Translations under genes and position numbers: made by a program
The notes under the pieces: generated by a model
What the model was told of the DNA's origin: nothing
What the model saw: the letters and a program-made list of their open reading frames with translations, nothing else
The model's database searches: none
Part shown: one piece after another, positions 52,852 through 61,071 of the stretch
Numbering within the stretch: position 1 is the stretch's first letter
How the letters are laid out: each line of letters begins with the position of its first letter
Assembly: GCA_018365995.1 (NCBI GenBank)
Contig: JAGZIY010000007.1
Span: forward strand, 1 to 64,000
DNA from: Butyricicoccus pullicaecorum
GTDB lineage: Bacteria > Bacillota > Clostridia > Oscillospirales > Butyricicoccaceae
Direction: 5' to 3'
Length of the DNA: 64,000 nt

Positions 52852-53277
52852 ATGCTGAATATTGATTCTATCCAGAACGGCATCGTCATTGACCATATCA
52901 AGGCAGGCACTGGCATGCAGATCTATCATCTTGCTGGTCTGGACGATTTGGACTGCTGTGTGGCACTCATTCGCAATGCGCGTTCGGCAAAGCATGGACA
53001 TAAGGACATCATTAAAATTGAATCGATGATCGACCTCGATTTGAATGTATTGGGATACATCGACCCCGATATTACCATTGATATCATCCGTGACGGTAAA
53101 ATCGTGGAAAAGAAAAAGCTGGTTAAGCCTAAAGTCCTAAAAAATGTGATTCGCTGCCGCAATCCGCGCTGTATTACCACCATTGAAGAAGATATCGAGC
53201 ATATCTTTGTTCTGGGTGAAAACGACAAATACCATTGTCTGTACTGTGAGCAGGAACCGAATCATCAAAAACTGTAA
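52852..53277 (+). CDS. pyrI: Aspartate carbamoyltransferase regulatory subunit
   Basis: PyrI (141 aa) binds CTP/ATP and controls PyrB. The N-terminal allosteric domain (IQNGIVIDHIKAGTGMQIY) is followed by the zinc domain with Cys at about 102, 107, 129 and 132 (CRNPRC and CLYC). It is somewhat shorter than the E. coli protein (about 153 aa). The ribosome site GGAGG is made from the end of pyrB. A terminator follows. Confidence 0.96.
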   Translation: MLNIDSIQNGIVIDHIKAGTGMQIYHLAGLDDLDCCVALIRNARSAKHGHKDIIKIESMIDLDLNVLGYIDPDITIDIIRDGKIVEKKKLVKPKVLKNVIRCRNPRCITTIEEDIEHIFVLGENDKYHCLYCEQEPNHQKL

Positions 53278-53284
53278 GCTGCTT

Positions 53285-53319
53285 CCCGTCACAATCCTTG
53301 TTGTGGCGGGTTTTATTTT
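53285..53319 (+). terminator. Terminator of pyrBI
   Basis: CCCGTCACAA/TTGTGGCGGG stem with a 6-nt loop, then TTTTATTTT, 8 bp after the pyrI stop. Confidence 0.9.
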
Positions 53320-53443
53320 GGAAAGCGCCAATTTCAGCAAAAAATAGATGATTTTTTATAAAAATTGTGTTATGATATTTTTATCTGTCTTATGAGAAAC
53401 CGGTATTTTGTTGGATTTTCGGCACTTTGTTGATGCTGTGATA

Positions 53444-53503
53444 TTGACAAGTCACAACGGTTGGTTTATCATAATACCATAACATATGAATGATTACTCA
53501 TAT
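53444..53503 (+). promoter_or_regulatory. Promoter and ArsR/SmtB-like operator of the metal ATPase
   Basis: Consensus TTGACA (53444-53449), 17 bp, TATCAT (53467-53472). The palindrome ATATGA-N8-TCATAT (53484-53503) just downstream resembles operators of CadC/CzrA/SmtB metal sensors. No such repressor gene is in the window. Confidence 0.6.
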
Positions 53504-53523
53504 ATTCCAAAGGAGTTGATGCT

Positions 53524-56340
53524 ATGAGTCTGGACCCTAAGAGCAAAGAATCTCCGTCAGATGAGTCGCTTTTGCTTGACCCTGACTTGCTGTCCCTTTT
53601 TGGCGAACAGCTCAAATCGATTGCAGCCATAGAGCACACCGATGAACCGGAGCATACAGAGGAACTGAGCGCTCCTCCCACCGCCGACACCACCCCCGAA
53701 GTACCGGAACTCTCAAACGGCTCTTCCGCGCTTCCGGAAATCGAGGACGATGTACACATGCCGCTTGAGGCGTTCTCTCCAACTGACAATGTGCCTTTCT
53801 CGAATTTTGATTTTCCTGAGCCACTCGATCTATCTAAAATCTTAGATGACGAAACGCTTTCGGATACCCTATCAAAAACCGCACAAGTCGACGGTATTTC
53901 TTCGGATCCCACACACGATCAAGATACCCTCAAATCGCTTGATGCGCTGGTATCAGAGCATACTTCCATAGATGACTGTTCTGACCATGTGCACGCGGAA
54001 GATTGCGGCTGTACGCATGACCACCACGAAGAAGGCGAGAACTGCTGTGCGCATGAACACCACGAAGAAGGCGATGACTGCTGTGCGCATGAACACCATG
54101 AAGAAGGCGATGACTGCTGTGCGCATGAACACCATGAAGAAGGCGATGACTGCTGTGCGCACGAACATCATCACCACGATGGCGGGGATTGTGACTGCTG
54201 TGATGAATCATCTCCCTCCCAGCCTCCCCGTCAGGAATTAAGCAAGGATGCGCGCGGAGAACGCCGTATTTACAGTATTCAGAATTTGAGCTGCGCACAC
54301 TGCGCTGCACTCATGGAAGAAAAGATCCGCAAGCTGCCCGGCGTTTCAGATGCCGTTGTAGTCTATGCCACCAAGCAGCTTCGTCTGGCAGCGGACGATC
54401 CAGAAGCACGGCTTGACCAAATCCGCCGTGTGTGTATGTCGGTCGAACCCGAAGTACGCATTGAACCTGTGGACAATATTCCGCGGGCAAACGAAACATT
54501 CCATGACGACAAATCTGAAATGCGCAGCATCGGATTTGGCGCGGTATTGCTCGTCATCGGCATGATACTCGAGCACTTCCAGCCTTTTGTCTCCATGTTC
54601 ATCCATTGCCTTGCCTACGTCATTTTAGGCGGAGATGTGCTGCTGACTGCATTTAAGAATATGAAATCCGGTCATATTTTTGATGAAAACTTTCTCATGT
54701 CCCTCGCGACCCTTGGTGCGATTGCGATGGGCACGTACAGCGAAGCCGTTGGTGTCATGCTGTTCTATCGTGTTGGCGAGTTCTTCGAGCACCGCGCCGT
54801 AGAAAAGAGCCGCCGCCAAATCATGGAGGCCGTTGACCTGCGTCCCGAGGTCGTTCACCAAATTGATGCAAACGGTGTCGTACACACCATTCCGGCAGAG
54901 CAGGCAAAGGTAGGAGACCTGCTGCTCGTGCGCCCCGGCGACCGTATCCCGCTTGATGGTATCGTACGTGCCGGTGACAGCCGCGTGGATACTTCCCCAG
55001 TCACCGGTGAGCCGGTTCCGGTTTCGGTTCGTCCCTCCTCCGAGGTCATCTCAGGCTGCATCAATAACACTGGCGCACTGCAAGTAGAGGTCACCAATGC
55101 CCTCGCAGATTCCATGGTTACTCGTATTCTCAACGCAGTTGAGAATGCAGCTGCAAGCAAGCCGCGCATGGATCGTTTTGTGACCCGTTTCTCACGAGTA
55201 TACACGCCAATCGTTGTAGTGATTGCGATTATAACGGCAATCGTTCCCTCCATCGTCACTGGTGACTGGATGCACTGGATCTACACGGCACTGAGCTTCC
55301 TTGTAATCAGCTGCCCCTGTGCACTGGTACTCAGCGTACCACTTTCCTTCTTTGCCGGCATCGGCGCTGGCTCCAAGCGCGGTATCCTGTTTAAGGGCGG
55401 CGCATCTCTCGAAGCACTGAAAAATGTGCGTACAGTTGCCATGGATAAGACTGGTACATTGACCAAGGGCAATTTCATTGTACAGCGCATCTTTCCGGCT
55501 GAGGGTATGAATGAAACCGCACTTCTGTCCATGGCAGCAAGCTGCGAACAACATTCGACACACCCCATTGCCCACAGCATCTTGAGCGCCGCTCATGAAC
55601 GCGGTCTGCAAATCGTGCCGCCCTCTAAGGTACAGGAAATCGCCGGCCAAGGCATTGTTGCCATGATTTCCGGTGTCACAGTGCTTTGCGGAAGCCGCAA
55701 TCTGCTCGAAACCGCAGGTATCGACCTGTCCGGTTATACCGTCAAGACAGCGGGCACCGAGGTTCTGATTGCAGCAAGCGGCCGCTTTGCTGGTTCCATC
55801 ATCATTTCAGATACCATTAAGACGAACACCAAAATCGCAATGAAGAATCTGCGCAAGCTGGATTTGATTACGGTCATGCTGACTGGTGACGCACAAGACA
55901 GTGCAGAATCCGTAGCAGCTCAGCTGGATATTCAGGAGGTTCGTGCCCGTCTCATGCCTGAGGAAAAGCTGAATGCCTTGCGAGATATCCGCGCACAGCA
56001 CGGCGCCGTGATGTATGTCGGTGATGGCATCAACGATGCCCCTGTACTCGCCGGTGCAGATGTTGGTGCCGCAATGGGCTCCGGCTCTGACGCAGCCATC
56101 GAAGCGGCTGATGTCGTGTTTATGACCTCTGACCCACTTGCAATCGGAGATTCGATTGAAATTGCACGCAGCTCCATTCGCATTGCATGGCAGAATATCA
56201 TCTTTGCACTGGTCATTAAGCTTGGCTTTATGGTGCTCGGTCTGTTCGGAATTGCCTCTATGTGGCTTGCCGTCTTTGCAGATACTGGTGTTGCCATGCT
56301 TTGTGTACTCAATGCCATTCGTATCCTTTATAAAAATTAA
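53524..56340 (+). CDS. Heavy-metal (Zn/Cd/Pb-type) P1B ATPase with His/Cys-repeat N terminus
   Basis: A 938-aa P-type efflux ATPase of the CadA/ZntA group. Residues 1-150 are acidic and unstructured; about 165-225 hold tandem 12-residue repeats HHEEGDDCCAHE plus HHHHDGGDCDCC; an HMA domain with LSCAHC follows near 255; then membrane segments with SCPCALVLS (CPC, about 596), the phosphorylated DKTGTLTKG (Asp near 641), STHPIAH and VGDGINDAPVLAGADVG. Typical homologues are 620-720 aa, so the N-terminal extension is unusual. AAGGAGTTGATGCT precedes the ATG. It is monocistronic with a metal-sensor-type operator. Confidence 0.95.
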   Translation: MSLDPKSKESPSDESLLLDPDLLSLFGEQLKSIAAIEHTDEPEHTEELSAPPTADTTPEVPELSNGSSALPEIEDDVHMPLEAFSPTDNVPFSNFDFPEPLDLSKILDDETLSDTLSKTAQVDGISSDPTHDQDTLKSLDALVSEHTSIDDCSDHVHAEDCGCTHDHHEEGENCCAHEHHEEGDDCCAHEHHEEGDDCCAHEHHEEGDDCCAHEHHHHDGGDCDCCDESSPSQPPRQELSKDARGERRIYSIQNLSCAHCAALMEEKIRKLPGVSDAVVVYATKQLRLAADDPEARLDQIRRVCMSVEPEVRIEPVDNIPRANETFHDDKSEMRSIGFGAVLLVIGMILEHFQPFVSMFIHCLAYVILGGDVLLTAFKNMKSGHIFDENFLMSLATLGAIAMGTYSEAVGVMLFYRVGEFFEHRAVEKSRRQIMEAVDLRPEVVHQIDANGVVHTIPAEQAKVGDLLLVRPGDRIPLDGIVRAGDSRVDTSPVTGEPVPVSVRPSSEVISGCINNTGALQVEVTNALADSMVTRILNAVENAAASKPRMDRFVTRFSRVYTPIVVVIAIITAIVPSIVTGDWMHWIYTALSFLVISCPCALVLSVPLSFFAGIGAGSKRGILFKGGASLEALKNVRTVAMDKTGTLTKGNFIVQRIFPAEGMNETALLSMAASCEQHSTHPIAHSILSAAHERGLQIVPPSKVQEIAGQGIVAMISGVTVLCGSRNLLETAGIDLSGYTVKTAGTEVLIAASGRFAGSIIISDTIKTNTKIAMKNLRKLDLITVMLTGDAQDSAESVAAQLDIQEVRARLMPEEKLNALRDIRAQHGAVMYVGDGINDAPVLAGADVGAAMGSGSDAAIEAADVVFMTSDPLAIGDSIEIARSSIRIAWQNIIFALVIKLGFMVLGLFGIASMWLAVFADTGVAMLCVLNAIRILYKN
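54019..54171 (+). repeat. 36-bp tandem repeats encoding a metal-binding tract
   Basis: About four units of 36 bp, nearly identical at the DNA level, each coding for 12 residues rich in His, Glu, Asp and paired Cys. It is in frame within the P-type ATPase gene and without spacers, so it is a coding repeat and not a CRISPR. Confidence 0.9.
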
Positions 56341-56377
56341 ATTGCAGAAATCCATTTGATTCCTGTGATTGGAATAA

Positions 56378-56422
56378 GAAAAAGCCTCCCTCCGTTACCT
56401 TGACGAAGGGAGGCATTCTTTA
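56378..56422. terminator. Terminator of the metal ATPase gene
   Basis: The stem GCCTCCCTCCGT/ACGAAGGGAGGC with a 7-nt loop, flanked by AAAAA and ATTCTTT. It separates the ATPase gene from the converging AT-rich islet. Confidence 0.85.
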
Positions 56423-56441
56423 TGTTTCGATAAACTGGAAG

Positions 56442-56771
56442 TTATAATTTTAAATTAATTTGAAATTCAAAATCTTTTTCACAATTAAACTCTTTACCTA
56501 TTTGTTCTACAAAATAATTTTCATTTTCCGGATAAACTACTTTGGTAATCACTCTTAATAAATCCAATTCTTCAATAGATTCTTCCAATATACCTTCAAA
56601 TGTACTCCAGCCATCTATTACAGGCGAACATACCTCATTCAACATATCAGAAAAAAGTTCATATCCTTTTATGTGTTGGTTGCTTGCCAACTGACTAGCC
56701 CTACTTGAACATAACATTTTTTCCAGCATACTATACTGTTTACTATTTAAACTTACTTGATATGTTTTCAT
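56442..56771 (-). CDS. Hypothetical protein of the AT-rich islet
   Basis: A 109-aa cytosolic protein, mostly helical by look, acidic at the C terminus, no family recognised. GGAACGATAC precedes the ATG. It is visibly more AT-rich than the core genes around, as are the two genes upstream (GNAT and SUKH), which suggests joint acquisition. A small immunity or antitoxin-like role is possible given the SUKH neighbour, but nothing in the sequence proves it. Confidence 0.55.
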   Translation of the reverse strand: MKTYQVSLNSKQYSMLEKMLCSSRASQLASNQHIKGYELFSDMLNEVCSPVIDGWSTFEGILEESIEELDLLRVITKVVYPENENYFVEQIGKEFNCEKDFEFQINLKL

Positions 56772-56823
56772 GTATCGTTCCTCCCAAATTCCGATTTTCT
56801 GCTTTCCTCCAAAATAAAATTTG

Positions 56824-57267
56824 TCAGTCTCTTTTCATATATAGCAATGGATAAGGATTGCCTTGTTCATCTAACTCTGTTCTTTTATAAACTGCAAATC
56901 CCATATGTTCATAAAAGCCTTTTGCAAGAGGATTCTGTTCATTGACTGCCAGTTCATTGATCGAATACGTGTCAATACCATATTGCAATAATTGTTTCCC
57001 TATTCCCTGTCCCCTTCTTGCATTTGAAACGAACAACATATCAAGCATCTTATCTGCAACTCCCATAAACCCTACTGGATCTCCGGCTTGATTCACCGCC
57101 GCTACCAAAACAGGAACACTATTTAATGCTTGTGGCACATACTGCTTAATATTTCTAATCTCATTGTCAGATAAAAATAAATGAGTCGCTTTCACAGCGC
57201 TCTCCCATACTGCTACTAATTGTTCAATGAATACAGTCGTTCTGTCTTTTACTTCTATAACTTTCAT
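56824..57267 (-). CDS. GNAT family N-acetyltransferase
   Basis: A 147-aa acetyltransferase. The acetyl-CoA motif A is present as ARRGQGIGKQLLQYGID near residue 88, preceded by strand MLDMLFVSN, and ELAVNEQNPLAKGFYEHMGF is the typical C-terminal half. It resembles YjaB-like proteins; the acceptor is unknown. GAGGGAAAGAAT precedes the ATG. It lies between the unknown 109-aa gene and the SUKH gene in an AT-rich islet. Confidence 0.88.
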   Translation of the reverse strand: MKVIEVKDRTTVFIEQLVAVWESAVKATHLFLSDNEIRNIKQYVPQALNSVPVLVAAVNQAGDPVGFMGVADKMLDMLFVSNARRGQGIGKQLLQYGIDTYSINELAVNEQNPLAKGFYEHMGFAVYKRTELDEQGNPYPLLYMKRD

Positions 57268-57333
57268 ATTCTTTCCCTCTGCAAAATTCTGATTTTCTGC
57301 TTTGACAACTCTTTGCTAAACCGAAATTGTCAT

Positions 57334-57870
57334 TCAGCTTATAGGCATTTCGTTTCTAGCTTCTTCAAACATTTTTTTGAGAAATAATTCTATGTTGTCC
57401 ACGCATTTCACATAAGTTATCAAATCATCATTTACACTAATATAAATCGGGGGATTCGGATTTGCCTCCTGTAAATCTTTCAGTAAATAACCAGCTGTCC
57501 AAATGCCTTGATTTTCTGACCAGAGAATAATATAATTTTCAGTTATAGAATACCATTTTTCAACAGGTAACTGCCATAGTAAAAAGTAGTCATTATTATA
57601 TTTTGACATATTATCTTTTGCACTTAAAAACTCATTTTCCCAGTTCTTTTGAATGTCTTGTTGGATAAGCTGATATGTTGTTTTTATATTTTTGGGCTTA
57701 ACCAAATGATTATATACATAATTGATTTTAGCCAATCCATATTGTATTAAATAATTTCGATAATTACTTGGTAGGTTTACACCAATGTTTTGTTCGGCTC
57801 TTATAATCTCGTTCTCTGAAAAACCTACCTCTGGTATTTGATATAATTCTACAATTTCATCAATGTTCAT
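57334..57870 (-). CDS. SMI1/KNR4 (SUKH) family protein
   Basis: A 178-aa protein of the SUKH superfamily. Typical are the N-terminal helix FSENEIIRAEQNIGVNLPSN with YRNYLIQYGLA, and the aromatic centre NDYFLLWQLPVEKWYSITEN. SUKH proteins are mostly immunity proteins against contact-dependent or polymorphic toxins, but some are housekeeping. No toxin gene is adjacent. GGAGATAGTAT precedes the ATG. Low GC relative to neighbours points to transfer. Confidence 0.8.
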   Translation of the reverse strand: MNIDEIVELYQIPEVGFSENEIIRAEQNIGVNLPSNYRNYLIQYGLAKINYVYNHLVKPKNIKTTYQLIQQDIQKNWENEFLSAKDNMSKYNNDYFLLWQLPVEKWYSITENYIILWSENQGIWTAGYLLKDLQEANPNPPIYISVNDDLITYVKCVDNIELFLKKMFEEARNEMPIS

Positions 57871-57987
57871 ATACTATCTCCAGATTCCAGTTTATCTTTA
57901 CTTTATCACAGTTTTCGGCATCATTCAACCAATACCATAAGACACGGTTCCAAAAACCTGAAATGGGAGACTGTCCCAAGTCCAGCA

Positions 57988-58114
57988 TTGACATGTTTGA
58001 ACCATCTATGGTATCATAACAGCAAGGGAATGAATGTCTCCCGCGGCATCTGCCGAAACCGCTGAAATGAAAGCTGATGACTTCTGCAATTTTGCAGAGG
58101 CATCAGCTTTTTTG
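57988..58114 (+). promoter_or_regulatory. Promoter, leader and attenuator of the antiporter gene
   Basis: TTGACA (57988-57993), 18 bp, TATCAT (58012-58017), then about 50 nt of leader and a strong terminator at 58070-58114 (AAGCTGATG, CTTCTGCAA and their partners, then TTTTTT). The antiporter ribosome site lies beyond the terminator, so transcription must pass it. I cannot match the leader to a known riboswitch. Confidence 0.6.
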
Positions 58115-58142
58115 TGTCACAATTTTTAGGAGGGTATCCATT

Positions 58143-59315
58143 ATGTTTTTCGGACTTGCTTTACTTTTTTTGGGTGGCTTGCTTGCAGGGCGCTTGTGTC
58201 GCCAACTGCGTCTGCCGCCGCTTCTGGGTATGCTGCTTTTGGGTATCGTACTGGGTCCCTATGCGCTCGACCTGCTCGATAACAGCCTGCTTTCTATATC
58301 GGCTGACCTGCGCCGCATCGCGCTCGTCATCATTCTGACCCGTGCCGGACTGAGCCTTAATCTCGACAGCCTGAAACGTATTGGTCGCCCCGCCTTTTTA
58401 CTGTGTTTCCTGCCAGCTGTTTGTGAAATCTGTGCAATTGTAATACTCGCACCTCGAATTCTGGGACTGCACCCAATGGAAGCCCTGCTCCTTGGCACGG
58501 TGCTTGCTGCGGTTTCCCCTGCCGTTGTTGTGCCGCACATGGTACACCTTCTGGAATCTGGCTATGGGGTCAAGCAGGGGATTCCACAGATGATTCTCGC
58601 CGGTGCTTCCATAGATGACATTTTTGTGCTCGGTCTATTCTCTGTCTGCACCAATCTCATGTCCGGAGGATCGTTCTCTCTCATGGAAATCGTTCGGCTG
58701 CCGCTGTCCCTGATATTTGGTATTCTTGCTGGAATCCTATGTGCTCTCATCCTGCGCAGGGTCTTTGCATTTTTTGAGTCCAGCGCGCAACAGGTCGTGC
58801 TCATACTTGCCGTATCCTTTTTACTGCTTTTTGTCGATGACCACATGAACGGTGCTTTCTCCGGTCTGCTTGCTATCATGACCCTTGCCATCGCACTTGC
58901 CAAACAGATTCCGGTCAAAGAAATTTCTGCGCACTATAACAGCCTATGGGCAGGTGCAGAACCCATCTTGTTTGTGCTTGTTGGTGCCAGTGTCAACATC
59001 TCCTACGCTGCAAACTCCAGCCTGCCTGTTTTGCTGGTGATTGCGGGCGCACTCGTATTCCGTATGCTTGGAGTCCTTCTCTGCACTGCAAAGACCCATC
59101 TGCTTGCACGCGAGCGCATCTTCTGCATGCTGTCTTACACCCCAAAGGCAACCGTACAGGCAGCCATTGGTGCCATACCGCTTTCTCTTGGATTTGCCTG
59201 CGGACAAACCGTATTAACGGCAGCGGTGCTTTCCATTCTGCTGACCGCCCCCCTCGGTGCCATTGCAATCAACACGACCTATCGCAAACTGCTTTCCCCA
59301 TCACCAGACCAGTGA
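58143..59315 (+). CDS. Cation:proton antiporter (Na+/H+ exchanger family)
   Basis: A 390-aa polytopic protein of the PF00999 exchanger family with about eleven to twelve membrane segments. LRLPPLLGMLLLGIVLGPY near residue 22 and LTRAGLSLNLDSLKR near 75 are typical, and GASIDDIFVLGLF near 155 carries the paired Asp residues of electrogenic exchangers. It exports Na+ or K+ against protons. The start at 58143 follows AGGAGGGTATCCATT; the longer frame from 58077 begins inside the terminator hairpin. Confidence 0.9.
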   Translation: MFFGLALLFLGGLLAGRLCRQLRLPPLLGMLLLGIVLGPYALDLLDNSLLSISADLRRIALVIILTRAGLSLNLDSLKRIGRPAFLLCFLPAVCEICAIVILAPRILGLHPMEALLLGTVLAAVSPAVVVPHMVHLLESGYGVKQGIPQMILAGASIDDIFVLGLFSVCTNLMSGGSFSLMEIVRLPLSLIFGILAGILCALILRRVFAFFESSAQQVVLILAVSFLLLFVDDHMNGAFSGLLAIMTLAIALAKQIPVKEISAHYNSLWAGAEPILFVLVGASVNISYAANSSLPVLLVIAGALVFRMLGVLLCTAKTHLLARERIFCMLSYTPKATVQAAIGAIPLSLGFACGQTVLTAAVLSILLTAPLGAIAINTTYRKLLSPSPDQ

Positions 59316-59361
59316 GCGAACAAAAAGAGGAATCCTCCTGCGGGCGACGCTTTTGTGAAAG

Positions 59362-59922
59362 CTATCCGCCGTATAAATGGGTAATGAGAATCTTAGTGCC
59401 AAGAAAAATCAAGACACCACCCCCCGCGGCTGTGGTATATCTTTGGAAATGCCTTCCGATTTGATGCCCCAAATGCACGCCCAATAAGCACAAAACACCT
59501 GTAACCACTCCGATCAGACTGACCGCAGGCACAATAGATACCTCCAAGAAGGCGAAAGTCACACCAACTGTCAGTGCGTCGATACTGGTTGCGATAGCAA
59601 GCGGAAGCATTGCACGCATACGAAAAGAGGCATCGACATCTTCCGGCGCACCGTTATATGCCTCCTTGAGCATACTCACGCCAAGAAATCCGAGTAAAAA
59701 AAACGCAATCCAGTGGTCATACTGCCAGATGACATTCTGAAAGCGAATACCAACCAAATAGCCGAGAAGCGGCATCAGCGCCTGAAATCCACCAAAATAC
59801 AAACCCACAGACAGCGCTTGTCTCGGATTGACATGTAAAACAGAAAGCCCTTTGCATACAGAAACTGCAAAGGCATCCATCGCTAAACTGACTGCGACCA
59901 AAAACAATTCCCAAATTTGCAT
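59362..59922 (-). CDS. mntP: Manganese efflux pump MntP
   Basis: MntP (186 aa) exports Mn2+. It has six membrane segments in two homologous halves, each starting with the conserved Asp motif: SLAMDAFAVSVCKGL at residue 13 and ATSIDALTVGVTFAFLE near 109. Length is standard. The ATG lies 15 nt after AAGGAGG, a wide spacing. The leader upstream (59960-60050) holds two hairpins, one of them terminator-like, which fits metal-controlled attenuation. It converges on the antiporter gene. Confidence 0.95.
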   Translation of the reverse strand: MQIWELFLVAVSLAMDAFAVSVCKGLSVLHVNPRQALSVGLYFGGFQALMPLLGYLVGIRFQNVIWQYDHWIAFFLLGFLGVSMLKEAYNGAPEDVDASFRMRAMLPLAIATSIDALTVGVTFAFLEVSIVPAVSLIGVVTGVLCLLGVHLGHQIGRHFQRYTTAAGGGVLIFLGTKILITHLYGG

Positions 59923-59959
59923 AGATACAAATTGCAGCCTCCTTTGATGATTTACTTAT

Positions 59960-60045
59960 TGAAAACGGTCAAATAATTTTGACCGTCTATAAATCCTATT
60001 TTTCTAGATATAGAGCCAGTCCCCATAGAAACTGGCCCTGATATC
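59960..60045 (-). promoter_or_regulatory. Structured leader of mntP
   Basis: In the minus-strand transcript a first hairpin (GGGCCAGT...ACTGGCTC, 60016-60043) is followed by ACGGTCAAA...TTTGACCGT (59965-59986) with a short TTTTC tail, directly before the ribosome site. mntP genes often carry the yybP-ykoY manganese riboswitch, but I do not see its consensus here with confidence. Confidence 0.45.
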
Positions 60046-60169
60046 TCAGATTACGTCCCAACAGCGCAGGTGATGGTTAAAATTCAAAACGTATATCGGT
60101 AGATTTTGAAAATTTACAGCTGCTGTACCCCAAAGATAAAATTGACAAAACGACTTTTTGACATGCTAA

Positions 60170-60622
60170 TCATAAAAACTTATCAAAGACTTGATCAATC
60201 TGTATTTTGATCATCTGTGTCGCCTGCTTGAGACGAATATTTTCCTTCTTCAAATCAGATATATACAGCTGGCGCTGGATTTTCAGCTTGAGCAGTCTTT
60301 CATCTACCGGTTTTTGCAGAAAATCATCTACACCATGGATATATCCCTCCAACTGAATGTCCGGGCTGTCCATACTGGTAAGGAAAATGACCGGAACGGT
60401 CGCAAGCTTTGGGGTCTCCTTTAGCACCTTGAGTACCTGCATGCCATCTGTTCCCGGCATTACAATATCCAGCAAAATCAAATCCGGCGGCTCATTTTTT
60501 TGTAAATGTCCCAATGCCTGTAAACCAGAAGCATTTGTGATGACTTCATAATCTGCTGCAAGCCATGCTTTAACAATTGCCACACTAATGGGATCATCAT
60601 CAATAATCATAATCTGTTTCAT
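60170..60622 (-). CDS. Response regulator (receiver domain with C-terminal coil)
   Basis: A 150-aa single receiver domain. Acidic pocket IIDDDP at residue 7, phospho-acceptor in LILLDIVMPGTDG near 52, TFLTS-like VIFLTSMDSP near 83 and Lys in FLQKPVDERL near 104. The last 35 residues form a charged helix, with no DNA-binding or output domain. It is the stand-alone type that acts on partner proteins, for example a GGDEF or kinase. AGGAGAATATTGTT precedes the start at 60622. A GGDEF gene diverges from it. Confidence 0.92.
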   Translation of the reverse strand: MKQIMIIDDDPISVAIVKAWLAADYEVITNASGLQALGHLQKNEPPDLILLDIVMPGTDGMQVLKVLKETPKLATVPVIFLTSMDSPDIQLEGYIHGVDDFLQKPVDERLLKLKIQRQLYISDLKKENIRLKQATQMIKIQIDQVFDKFL

Positions 60623-61071
60623 AACAATATTCTCCTGTTTTTTGCGTATCATTTGTAGTATTTTAACGGCAGTCACCCAATCTATCACATCTATCCTGTG
60701 AGATTGCCGTCCTTTTGCACCGCTCTATCTTATGTGTGCCCTCATACAGATATACCTTTTTGAGTGATATTTCATAATTATATCATCACATCTTATCAAA
60801 AATATGGTATCGTTCTTGATATTTTTATTATGTATTTTTATTATACCATATGTGTATACAAAATTCCACCCTTCACCCCATTGTTCTGGTATTCACTTCA
60901 ACATAATTTGCACAAAAAGCCTTGTGACATTGTTCTTTCATGAACAAACAATCCCAAATTCTATGGATTCCCATATTGCTATGTGCATGATATAATAATT
61001 CTGTATTACATGATTCTTTATTTTGTGCATTTCTAATACACATTTTTACTCCACCGAAAAGAGGTTTCTCA
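60623..61071. other. Divergent region between response regulator and GGDEF gene
   Basis: No gene is visible; very AT-rich. A perfect 9-bp inverted repeat ATATGGTAT/ATACCATAT lies at 60802-60851 with a 32-bp gap. An extended -10 (TGATATAAT, about 60988-60996) could start the GGDEF transcript. Confidence 0.5.

Noticed and set aside
54019..54180. 36-bp periodic repeats suggesting a CRISPR array
   Set aside because: The units are directly adjacent without spacers, in frame, and code for a His/Cys metal-binding tract of the P-type ATPase.
53930..54310. Repetitive minus-strand frame in the ATPase gene
   Set aside because: It is the antisense translation of the coding repeat.
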